From Oceanispirochaeta crateris (GTDB lineage: Bacteria; Spirochaetota; Spirochaetia; DSM-2461), in the NCBI RefSeq assembly GCF_008329965.1, contig NZ_CP036150.1, forward strand, positions 992,001 through 1,056,000: a stretch of DNA of 64,000 bases. Direction: 5' to 3'. The notes beneath the pieces were generated by a model that saw only the letters and a list, made by a program, of their open reading frames with translations, was not told the DNA's origin and did not search any database. Below are positions 51,068 through 59,743 of the stretch, piece after piece. Made by a program: the position numbers and the translations under genes. The first letter of the stretch is position 1; each line of letters begins with the position of its first letter.

Positions 51068-53365
51068 GTGAAAATCAGTGAATTTGAAAGTGATTTATTT
51101 TCTGAAATCGGGAAAATAAAAGAAAAGCATCCTCAATACTATAATGAGTTGAGTGAATATTATCATAACAGGATAGATTCATCACATTCTGAATTAAGTC
51201 GTAAAGAATTGTTTTCTTCTCTTTTCAATAGTGATGGTGGAAATAGACATTATTTTACTATACGTGCTTCAGATAGTTTTACTAATTTAACATCTCCTGA
51301 TAAATCTGTAAAATCTCTTATATTCACACCATTAAACGACCACTCTCGAAGCAAAATGGCTAAGGGTGATATTGTCTTTTGTTATCGACAAGGTCAATTT
51401 GCAAGCTTAAATGACGCTCTAAATATTCGTGGAATATATGGAGTCGGTTTAGTTGCATCAGATCCAAAACTATTGTTTCCCCAGGAAGAGGATCATAAAA
51501 AATATGGTGTTTTAGTTTTGTTTCCTGTTCTTCTGAATCACCATCTTGAATTACGTCAAATTCAAATGCATCCTACAACAATTGACTTAACACCTTATAA
51601 TGGTAACAGGAATGACGCATTACAATATATTGAAAAAAAAGAGCAATATTTTGTATTATTAGACCTGATATATTCGAGGAACGCAGAACAGAGAACGGCA
51701 ATAGCTGATTTGTTGCCTGAAGTGAAGTTCAAAGAAGTAGAGTTACCCAATGATTTATTAGTTAGAATATACTCCAGAGAAAGTAAGTATGAAAATAATA
51801 GAAGTAATTTTTTAGCTTCAAAATTTATTGAGTGGTTTTATAAACCGGTGAACTATAAACAATCATATGGTGAGTTGCTATCATTAGATGTTGTACTGTT
51901 TTGGGATAATGCTTTTTTTAATAATAATCTCTTTAAAGTTGATGCAGACAACATACATGATTCGATTGAAAGAATTGAGAGAATGTTGCAGAAACCGAAT
52001 GATAAATGGAAAAAGTATAGCGATGGTACTAGCCGTGGTGTTCCTAATGCGTTAATTGGGAAGGAAAATTATCTAAAATTTCTTCATGATTTTTTTGTAG
52101 ATGAGACCAGCATTTCTATTTATAAAAACATCCAAGATAAATATTCTACTGTAATGTCAAAAGCTATAAATGTTAATGATTCATTTACCTATCTCTATAA
52201 ACCTTTTCTTCTCCTAGCAGGCATCTCGGGTGTCGGTAAAACTCGCTTTGTTCGAGCGCAAGCGGCATGTTCAAATGGCTGGACTGCAGATGACCCTCGT
52301 AAGCCTGATAACTACGAACTTGTCGCAGTCCGTCCCGACTGGCACGAGCCATCAGATTTGCTGGGGTATGTAAGCCGTATCGATGGCACAAAATATGTTC
52401 CGACGGGCTTTCTCAAATTCCTTGTAAAAGCATGGCAGGAAGTGTTCGACAATAGTGGTTCGCTTACAGATATTGGTGTAGGAATACGTCCATTCTGGCT
52501 CTGTCTGGATGAGATGAATCTTGCTCCTGTAGAGCAGTACTTTGCAGACTATCTTTCAATACTTGAGTCACGTAAATGGACCGATACTGAGTATAGCTCT
52601 CTGCCGATAATCAGCGATGATCTTGAGCTTGTTATGAAAGCTCTTAAAGGGGGGGCTGATGAAGACCTTTGGAGTGCCTTTATTAGCAATGGAGGTATCC
52701 CCCTTCCTCCGAACCTCATTGTTGCGGGTACGGTGAACATGGATGAGACTACTCATGGTTTCTCCCGTAAAGTAATTGACCGTGCTTTAACTCTGGATTT
52801 TCAAGAGTTCTTTCCAAACAGGTTCAATGAGTTTTTTGTCCCTCAAACAGAACCAAAGATCCTTAGCTTCTATACTGCTTCACATGTGAGCTCACCTGGT
52901 GATCTTAGTGATGTTCTTGCCGACCCTAATGGTGATAAGTCGATCACCTTCCTTTCTGAAATTAACATCAAATTGAAATCAACACCATTCGAGCTAGCCT
53001 ATCGAGCTTTGAACGAACTTCTGCTGTCTGTGAAGTGTTTCATGCCGGAAGACAATCAATCACTGGTTGCTGTTTGGGACGATTATCTAATGCAGAAGGT
53101 CTTACCTCGTATTGAAGGTGATGCAGAAAAACTTCGCTTTACAGGGGATGATGAGAGTAGCCTGCTCAATGAGTTAAGCAAGCTTATCAAAACAAAATTT
53201 AAGAGGCTTTTAGAAACTGATAATGATATTATTACCCGCCCTGATCTTTTTAATCAGAAAGTCGATGGCGATGAAGCGGAGCCGTGTCGTTGTAAATCGC
53301 TTGATAAAATATCATGGATGCAGGAACGCTTAGTTCAGAACCATTATACTTCTTTCTGGGCTTAG
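51068..53365 (+). CDS. McrB-like AAA+ restriction motor
   Basis: A 765-residue protein. Residues about 60-200 look like an EVE/PUA-type base-reading domain (KMAKGDIVFCYRQGQF, then IRGIYGVGLV). The AAA+ motor has Walker A GISGVGKT at 385-392, Walker B FWLCLDEMNLAP near 476-487 and the McrB-type NMDETTHGFSRKVIDRA near 557-573. With the next gene it forms a two-part modification-dependent restriction system of the McrBC class. The 3' half has visibly higher GC content than the 5' half, with the change near 52190, suggesting a swapped specificity domain. Confidence 0.88.
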   Translation: MKISEFESDLFSEIGKIKEKHPQYYNELSEYYHNRIDSSHSELSRKELFSSLFNSDGGNRHYFTIRASDSFTNLTSPDKSVKSLIFTPLNDHSRSKMAKGDIVFCYRQGQFASLNDALNIRGIYGVGLVASDPKLLFPQEEDHKKYGVLVLFPVLLNHHLELRQIQMHPTTIDLTPYNGNRNDALQYIEKKEQYFVLLDLIYSRNAEQRTAIADLLPEVKFKEVELPNDLLVRIYSRESKYENNRSNFLASKFIEWFYKPVNYKQSYGELLSLDVVLFWDNAFFNNNLFKVDADNIHDSIERIERMLQKPNDKWKKYSDGTSRGVPNALIGKENYLKFLHDFFVDETSISIYKNIQDKYSTVMSKAINVNDSFTYLYKPFLLLAGISGVGKTRFVRAQAACSNGWTADDPRKPDNYELVAVRPDWHEPSDLLGYVSRIDGTKYVPTGFLKFLVKAWQEVFDNSGSLTDIGVGIRPFWLCLDEMNLAPVEQYFADYLSILESRKWTDTEYSSLPIISDDLELVMKALKGGADEDLWSAFISNGGIPLPPNLIVAGTVNMDETTHGFSRKVIDRALTLDFQEFFPNRFNEFFVPQTEPKILSFYTASHVSSPGDLSDVLADPNGDKSITFLSEINIKLKSTPFELAYRALNELLLSVKCFMPEDNQSLVAVWDDYLMQKVLPRIEGDAEKLRFTGDDESSLLNELSKLIKTKFKRLLETDNDIITRPDLFNQKVDGDEAEPCRCKSLDKISWMQERLVQNHYTSFWA

Positions 53366-53372
53366 AGTAGTT

Positions 53373-55724
53373 ATGCCTGATATTCTCACTTTTGAATGTG
53401 AACACTGGGAACTGATAATATGGACACGGAACAACACTGCTCCTCGCGAGTTGCTTTCTGAAGTTCTGAATGAGCGTGGTAAAGAATTGCCTTCAGAAAA
53501 GGTCTGCCTTTCCTTTCAACTTACCGGTGAAGAGAACGTTGTATTTGAAGAGCAGACACTCTATGTTGCAAATAACTCTACAGAGATTAATATACCAGCT
53601 CCTCTATGTTATGAGAATCGTGACTATGAATTTGAATTCAATTTTTATAACGGTTATAAACCAGATTATATGAACCCTATAGTTCATCGACTGAATGAGA
53701 TTGAGAATGGATTTAGAACAGTAGGCCAAAGTGTTGTTCGTGGTGTTGTAAACTTTAAGAACAACATTGGCTGGTTTAAACTAGGTCTGAGATATTATAA
53801 AGACAGCAAGGCTTTTCGTGATTCACTATCTTTTAAAGTATTTCCTACTAAGATGGATATGGTGAGTGATCTCGATACAATAGGTGAAGTTATCGACTCA
53901 ACTTATCCTCTCTGGCGATTCTCACTGGCTCAGAAAACAGACTTCATGTTGTCACGATCCAATAAAAGTCATGAGTCATTTGAACTACTTTGGATCGCTC
54001 AATTTAAGTCACTTGCTAATGAACTAACAAATGCGGTTAATCTCATATGCCGCTCTCCACATAGTCGATTACTTCCGGATGTAAAAATGGTAAAGGCAGA
54101 AAGGATAACAGGTCGAGTAACCGGTAGGCTCGAAGAACGTATTAAAGAGAATATGATTGAGAAGCAGTATGACAAACGGTACCGTATTGAGAAAAGAAAG
54201 CTCTCGTACGACACAGCAGAGAACCGCTTTGTGAAGATGGTGTTGTCCTACTCCGTGAAGAGATTAAAACAGTTTACTACCCGTGTAAAGGTACTTGAAC
54301 AGATACCCGAGAATGTAAGGCTGTCAGCATCTTTTTTTGATGAGCTTCATGAACTGGTAACGCCGTTCGAGAAACTGTCTGCAGAGCCTCTATTTCGTGA
54401 GATTGGGAATTATGATGGCCGTATACGTGAGTCTTTGGTACTACAACAACGTACAGGGTATGCAAAGGTGTATCGCATATGGCAGGAGATGAAGCTCTAT
54501 CTTGACTACTTTGGTTCTGACGCATCTGTTTCAGTACGATCTGTAGAACAACTTTATGAGATATGGTGTCTGCTTGAAGTTCGTAGGCTTTTAATGACAT
54601 TAGGTTTTGAAGAAGGTAAAAGCTCTATTCAGAGGTTGAAGATTGAAGGGTTTGAGAAGAACTTAAAGAAAACAGATGAGACTTTCTATCTGCAGCGCCC
54701 TGATGGTATGAAGGCTCTTCTTGTTCATGAACCCAGTTATAGCGGTATTAAACATAGACACTTCGAAAGGATTTACTCTTGGACTACCACTCAACGACCG
54801 GATATATTCCTTGAAGTGACAATGCCGTCTGGAGATAAGGTCCGGTGGGTGTTTGATGCTAAATACCGTATCGATGCTAATAAGAAGAAAGTTTGGCCTC
54901 GAAATGGAATTGACACTGTACCTGATGATGCAATTAATCAGATGCATCGATACCGTGATTCTCTTATCTATATCTCAGAGGCAGATGAAGATAGTGAGAC
55001 TGATAAGAGTCGCCCTATAATCGGTGCATTTGCTCTTTATCCTGGATGGTTTGAAAATCAGACCGAGTCTGAGAATCCGTATCGAGACTCTATCGACACT
55101 GTAGGTATCGGTGCTTTCCCACTGCTTCCAGGACAGGAAAATCTCTGGCTTGCAGAATTCCTGAAAAGCCAACTTGGCAAGTATCTTCACACTCAATATG
55201 AACACAAAGAGGCTGATGAACTCTATCTACAGGAGTCTGTGAGAATTGCACCATATGGTATGAAACAGTATCGTCACAGCGAGCTGATACTTGCTGCAGA
55301 CGTATTTGAATCCAAAGGAAGAGCTTATGTTAAACCTTTCAAAGATGGTAATGCTCAGTGGTACCATATCCCAGAAAGCACAGTACAGAATCACAAGATA
55401 CCCCGGCATATCATGAGAGAAATAAAGTATTGTGCTTTCACTACCATTCATGATGACGTAAGACAATGTAGGAATGTTTATCTTGTAGAAAAAGTAATAT
55501 TAAAGCTTCGTAGCGAGATAGATGAATTTGCCGGAGGTGCCGGCAATAGTGGTGACAGCATGTACTGGTTAATTAAGCTTGGACAGTCATTCCAATTACC
55601 AGTTACTCTGATCTCAAAAGAGCATCATAGACGTTTCAGATTCAGGCTGGTCGTATTTAAAGATTTTCTTACTGCTGAGTCATGGGATGATATTACAATG
55701 AAGTATAGGAAACTAACAAAATAA
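53373..55724 (+). CDS. McrC-like DUF2357 nuclease partner
   Basis: A 783-residue protein starting seven bases after the McrB-like stop. The long N-terminal part is DUF2357-like and the middle is helical (RYRIEKRKLSYDTAENRFVK). Near residues 475-498 a PD-(D/E)xK nuclease core is visible: RPDIFLEV, then WVFDAKYRI. This matches the nuclease subunits of McrBC-related systems. About 220 C-terminal residues follow the nuclease core, with no motif I recognise; extensions of this kind may carry target or modification recognition. Confidence 0.85.
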   Translation: MPDILTFECEHWELIIWTRNNTAPRELLSEVLNERGKELPSEKVCLSFQLTGEENVVFEEQTLYVANNSTEINIPAPLCYENRDYEFEFNFYNGYKPDYMNPIVHRLNEIENGFRTVGQSVVRGVVNFKNNIGWFKLGLRYYKDSKAFRDSLSFKVFPTKMDMVSDLDTIGEVIDSTYPLWRFSLAQKTDFMLSRSNKSHESFELLWIAQFKSLANELTNAVNLICRSPHSRLLPDVKMVKAERITGRVTGRLEERIKENMIEKQYDKRYRIEKRKLSYDTAENRFVKMVLSYSVKRLKQFTTRVKVLEQIPENVRLSASFFDELHELVTPFEKLSAEPLFREIGNYDGRIRESLVLQQRTGYAKVYRIWQEMKLYLDYFGSDASVSVRSVEQLYEIWCLLEVRRLLMTLGFEEGKSSIQRLKIEGFEKNLKKTDETFYLQRPDGMKALLVHEPSYSGIKHRHFERIYSWTTTQRPDIFLEVTMPSGDKVRWVFDAKYRIDANKKKVWPRNGIDTVPDDAINQMHRYRDSLIYISEADEDSETDKSRPIIGAFALYPGWFENQTESENPYRDSIDTVGIGAFPLLPGQENLWLAEFLKSQLGKYLHTQYEHKEADELYLQESVRIAPYGMKQYRHSELILAADVFESKGRAYVKPFKDGNAQWYHIPESTVQNHKIPRHIMREIKYCAFTTIHDDVRQCRNVYLVEKVILKLRSEIDEFAGGAGNSGDSMYWLIKLGQSFQLPVTLISKEHHRRFRFRLVVFKDFLTAESWDDITMKYRKLTK

Positions 55725-55956
55725 TAAAAAATTGTAGCTGAATTGGATGTTGTATCTCAAAAGATTTAATATCTAATTATTATTGGAAAATAGAAAATAC
55801 ATAAACTGATGCTTCTCTTATATTTAAGCTCCTTTATTATAAAATAAAACTGAACTTAATATATGAATTATGAAAAGATTCTAGAATGAGCCTATTGTTA
55901 TAGTAGCTAGCTGCTATTTAATCATAAATATTCTATAATTTTTGAGGAGCCTATAA

Positions 55957-56391
55957 ATGGATCATCTTTCTCAACTGGAAAGAAGTCAAAATATGAGTAG
56001 AATCCGTTCATCTGATACTAAACCTGAAATTATAGTTCGCTCTGTTCTTCATAGGTTGGGATATAGATTTAGGCTTTTTGGAAAAGTAAATAAATGTTAT
56101 ATCAAAAATGGAGTTCTTCCAGGTAAGCCTGATATTGTTTTAACAAGACATAAGACAGTAGTTTTTGTTCATGGATGCTTTTGGCATATGCATACTGATT
56201 GCTCTAGAGCCAACATTCCGAAAAGTAATACTGAATATTGGATAAAGAAGCTGCAAAGGAATACAGAACGTGATAAAATAAACGTTAAAACACTACATGA
56301 TATGGGATGGAAAACAGTTCTTATTTGGGAATGTGAAACTAAAGATACTCAAAAATTAGCTGAAATACTAAGGAAACAATTGAATGAGTAA
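55957..56391 (+). CDS. vsr: Very short patch repair endonuclease (Vsr)
   Basis: A 144-residue endonuclease. SQNMSRIRSSDTKPEIIVRS opens the fold, GKPDIVLTRHKTVVFVHGCF carries the catalytic Asp and strands, and the closing VLIWECE is typical. It nicks T:G mismatches formed when 5-methylcytosine deaminates, and so protects the sites of the next gene product. AGGAG lies in the leader. It overlaps the methyltransferase gene by eight bases. Confidence 0.96.
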   Translation: MDHLSQLERSQNMSRIRSSDTKPEIIVRSVLHRLGYRFRLFGKVNKCYIKNGVLPGKPDIVLTRHKTVVFVHGCFWHMHTDCSRANIPKSNTEYWIKKLQRNTERDKINVKTLHDMGWKTVLIWECETKDTQKLAEILRKQLNE

Positions 56392-57397
56392 AGAATTTAC
56401 TGTTGGTAGTTTATTTGCAGGTATCGGTGGTATCTGCTCAGCATTTAAAGGGGCTGGAGCCAAAGTCATTTGGGCTAATGAATTTGATAAGAAAGCATGT
56501 GAGACTTATCGTCATAATTTCAAAGACACAACTCTCTATGAGGAAGATATACATAATCTTAAGACCGAAGATGTAAGTAATGTTGATATTATCACTTCAG
56601 GATTTCCCTGTCAGGCATTTTCTATTGCAGGCTATAGACAGGGATTTAATGACAAAAAGGGTCGGGGTAATCTTTTTTTTGAAACAGCCCGCTTCATTGA
56701 TAAAATTCGGCCTGAAGCTTATCTTCTCGAAAATGTTAAAAACTTAGCCAATCATGATAATGGCAATACTTTATCGGTAATAAAGAAAACCATTATCAAT
56801 GATTTAGAATATTCGTTTATTCCGTTTATTTTAAATTCAAAAGACTATGGTAATATCCCACAGACGAGGGAAAGAATCTATATTGTTGGATTTAAAAATG
56901 AGGCCAATTTCAATACAGAATCAGATGTCGATAATGAATTGAGATCATCAAAATTCCAGATTCCTACCCCAATCAAACTTACAAATATTATTGCAGATCT
57001 CTTAGATCATGATAAAAAAGATGATAGATTCTACTACAATAAAGATCACCAATATTACCCAGTTTTAAATGCAGAGATGAAGCGTAGAGACACAATCTAT
57101 CAGTGGCGAAGAGTTTATGTACGGGAAAATAAAAGTAATGTTTGTCCGACTTTGACTGCTAATATGGGAACAGGTGGACATAATGTTCCCTTGATCATTG
57201 ATAATTATGGTTATCGTAAATTAACTCCTCAGGAATGTATCCGGTTTCAGGGATTTTCTGATGGTTTTAAGTTTCCTGAGAATATGGCTTTGTCCCATTG
57301 TTATAAGCAAGCTGGAAACTCTGTTGTAGTCCCTGTTGTTCAGAGAATCGCTGAAGAAATAATAAGAGTTCTCCGAGAAACCGAATTGCAATATTAA
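56384..57397 (+). CDS. DNA (cytosine-5) methyltransferase
   Basis: A 337-residue m5C methyltransferase with motif I FAGIGG at 11-16, the catalytic PCQ (Cys76) in TSGFPCQAFS, motif VI ENV near 115, motif VIII QTRERIYIVG, and motifs IX-X LTPQECIRFQGF and QAGNSVVVPV. The target recognition region is short, as in Type II enzymes. It sits between vsr and the endonuclease gene in one operon, so it is the protective methylase of a Type II system. Recognition sequence unknown. Confidence 0.96.
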   Translation: MSKEFTVGSLFAGIGGICSAFKGAGAKVIWANEFDKKACETYRHNFKDTTLYEEDIHNLKTEDVSNVDIITSGFPCQAFSIAGYRQGFNDKKGRGNLFFETARFIDKIRPEAYLLENVKNLANHDNGNTLSVIKKTIINDLEYSFIPFILNSKDYGNIPQTRERIYIVGFKNEANFNTESDVDNELRSSKFQIPTPIKLTNIIADLLDHDKKDDRFYYNKDHQYYPVLNAEMKRRDTIYQWRRVYVRENKSNVCPTLTANMGTGGHNVPLIIDNYGYRKLTPQECIRFQGFSDGFKFPENMALSHCYKQAGNSVVVPVVQRIAEEIIRVLRETELQY

Positions 57398-57412
57398 TGA
57401 AGGATTACTCCC

Positions 57413-58576
57413 ATGTTTTTTCTTGACCAAAATAGTACTAAAAAAGATAATTATATGATGTATTTGATTTTAGCTGGAAGTCTTTCTAATCTATTTTCGG
57501 ATTCTGATGTTCCATATTTGAATTACAGACTTGCAGAGAAAGTGTTTTGCAAAGCATTTTCTGCTGATGATTTATCCAGGAATGATATTGCGGTTGATTC
57601 TATAAAAAACGGTATAGGTTTTGGGCTAAAAACTTTTTTAAGAGGAAATGATAAAACACTTCAAAAAGTTGCTGAATTTAATCAAGACAGACCTGAATAT
57701 ATTACTCGACCTCTTCATGATCAGATTATAAAAATTGCTGAATTAAGAAATCGTCGTCTCAAGTTTGCACAAGATACCTTTAATATCGACTCTCTCTTAT
57801 ATCATTGTGTGCTGCGTTCGAACAAAGAATTCCATATTTTCGAAGAAAATATGGATTATATTGATATTGAGAATATCTCCTCGATCAAAAAAATAAAAAA
57901 TACTATTAGATTCAAAGACTCATTACATGAATATAGTTTTTCGTTATCCAAAAGTACTTTGTTAAAGAGATTTCAAACCAGTACGTGCACGACATCATTT
58001 CCTATTGATATTATTGATAATCCATTAGAAATGTTGCTTGACTTACTGCCTTCAAAAAACACTGAGTTAATGTTTGCAGCTGAACATATACATGAAGAAT
58101 ACATGATCGAAAGAAGTGTTGTAATAGGTTCTGTTTATCTACCTCTGTATGGTATCGAAAAAGGAATAAAAAAAGTGTTTGAACGGAGCGGACTGAATCA
58201 ATGGAATGCTCGGGGTAGAGATCGTCATGAAAATGAACTGTATATTCCTGTTCCAAGACTGATTCATCAGACTTTTCCTGGTTTTTTTCCTCCAAGAGAT
58301 ACTACTTTCAATTTGAAATGGCCTACAGGTGAAACAATTATTGCTAAAATATGTCAGCAGGGTGGAAAGGCTTTAATGTCTCAAAGCAACCGAGATTTAG
58401 GAGAGTGGATCTTAAGGCGAGGTCTGAATCTCAATCCCGGTGAATTGGCAACATATGAGCTTTTGAAAGATGTTGGAATTGATTCAGTTAGGATTGATAA
58501 ATATTCTGATAATGATTTTGGGATTTATTTTACAGGAATTGATTCATATGAAAAATTTAAAAAGCAATTTGTGTAA
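57413..58576 (+). CDS. Type II restriction endonuclease, NgoFVII-like C-terminal domain
   Basis: A 387-residue protein 15 bases after the methyltransferase gene. Its C-terminal half (LNQWNARGRDRHENELYIPV, then HQTFPGFFPPRDTTF and KICQQGGKALMSQSNRDLGE) matches the DNA-binding segment of NgoFVII-type restriction enzymes. The N-terminal half (NGIGFGLKTFLRGNDKTLQK) is less familiar, and I do not see a phospholipase-D HKD motif, so the catalytic domain may differ. By operon context it is the cutting partner of the methyltransferase. Confidence 0.75.
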   Translation: MFFLDQNSTKKDNYMMYLILAGSLSNLFSDSDVPYLNYRLAEKVFCKAFSADDLSRNDIAVDSIKNGIGFGLKTFLRGNDKTLQKVAEFNQDRPEYITRPLHDQIIKIAELRNRRLKFAQDTFNIDSLLYHCVLRSNKEFHIFEENMDYIDIENISSIKKIKNTIRFKDSLHEYSFSLSKSTLLKRFQTSTCTTSFPIDIIDNPLEMLLDLLPSKNTELMFAAEHIHEEYMIERSVVIGSVYLPLYGIEKGIKKVFERSGLNQWNARGRDRHENELYIPVPRLIHQTFPGFFPPRDTTFNLKWPTGETIIAKICQQGGKALMSQSNRDLGEWILRRGLNLNPGELATYELLKDVGIDSVRIDKYSDNDFGIYFTGIDSYEKFKKQFV

Positions 58577-58585
58577 TTCTTATTT

Positions 58586-59077
58586 TCAAACTATATAATT
58601 TCGACAGAAATCTTTCTGTTCTTGTCCTTCTGAACCTGAGCCTGTGTCTGATGTAATTCTTTTAGCTTCTTCTAAAGAATAACCAATCATCCTAAGTAAT
58701 ATAATGGAAAAAGTTCCAGTACGTCCTATTCCTCCAGCACAATGAATCAAGATATTCTCTGTTTTAAGTTGTTCATAAGCCTGCTTAAGCGCTGATTCAT
58801 ATTCTAAAAGAGCTTTTTCACCTGTTGGTATCCCAAAATCCGGAACTGGATTGTATATTATTGGAATGTTACTTAGTTGGCCATTATTTACAGCCTCTAA
58901 GTAATCTTTTGATTTGTACTGAATCTCAGATTTATCTACAAGGCAAATTATTTTTGATATATCGTGATTTTTTAATTCAACTATTACTTCATCAAGATTT
59001 TCATTTCTTCCAGGCATAGAATGCAAGAAAATTTCCCCTTTAATTTTGTTTTGTTCTATCTGTCTGAATAATTTCAT
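58586..59077 (-). CDS. Dual-specificity-type protein phosphatase
   Basis: A 163-residue Cys-based phosphatase with the P-loop HCAGGIGRTGT (catalytic Cys113) and the general acid in PVPDFGIPT (Asp80). It could act on phosphotyrosine, phosphoserine or a phosphorylated nucleotide or lipid. The start at 59077 is preferred because GGAG lies seven bases upstream; an ATG at 59083 is too close to it. It follows an unknown gene by about 40 bases on the same strand, inside a run of defence genes. Confidence 0.85.
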   Translation of the reverse strand: MKLFRQIEQNKIKGEIFLHSMPGRNENLDEVIVELKNHDISKIICLVDKSEIQYKSKDYLEAVNNGQLSNIPIIYNPVPDFGIPTGEKALLEYESALKQAYEQLKTENILIHCAGGIGRTGTFSIILLRMIGYSLEEAKRITSDTGSGSEGQEQKDFCRNYIV

Positions 59078-59116
59078 TTCCATTCTCCATTTTTAACATA
59101 ATAAAATTTAATATAT

Positions 59117-59644
59117 CTAACGATCCATTTGGGCAACATACAGATTTATTACTGCTTGATCTAATACTACTAGTACAGCGCTGATTGAATTGAAATTCAT
59201 AATGATTGTTTGTCCATAATCATTACAAACATGTTCAGTTATCCATTTAATATCATTTTCTGAAAAAGAATCTAAATCATCGCCATATGATGTTATCTTA
59301 CTCTTTTGATTTATTAGTGTTGAAATAAATTTCTGGTCTATTTTTATAGTTTTTTCATCAAGATCCCATGGAAGGTTGTTAATCAGACTGATAAGATCCT
59401 GCATATATTCAGGATGACTATTAATCATCTTCCAATGAGTTTGACTGATTTTTTCAAGCTCTATGAAATGTAGAAATATTTCATCATTATTATCCATAAG
59501 CATTTTCAGTATAGAGCGGTATTTTGAATCCAAAATAAAATTTAATATATCCTCAGCTGAGTAAATGCCCTCACCTTTTGATATTAGCTCATTAAGAGAA
59601 TGATTTGGTAGTAATGACCAGCTCAAATCAATGTACGCACTCAT
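59117..59644 (-). CDS. Unknown protein upstream of the phosphatase
   Basis: A 175-residue, acidic, soluble protein of mixed helices with no motif I recognise; AEDILNFILDSKYRSILKML and SENDIKWITEHVCNDYGQTI are its clearest helical parts. AAGGAG lies 17 bases before the ATG, farther than usual. The phosphatase gene is immediately downstream and a helicase gene about 100 bases upstream, all on the minus strand, so the three may be one operon. Function unknown. Confidence 0.65.
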   Translation of the reverse strand: MSAYIDLSWSLLPNHSLNELISKGEGIYSAEDILNFILDSKYRSILKMLMDNNDEIFLHFIELEKISQTHWKMINSHPEYMQDLISLINNLPWDLDEKTIKIDQKFISTLINQKSKITSYGDDLDSFSENDIKWITEHVCNDYGQTIIMNFNSISAVLVVLDQAVINLYVAQMDR

Positions 59645-59743
59645 AAATAGTTTTAATTTAACTCCTTACAATATGGTTAATTCATTTCAAGAAATTGTAT
59701 TTTGATTATATGGTTTATCTGTAATATTTACAGATGTATTGAC

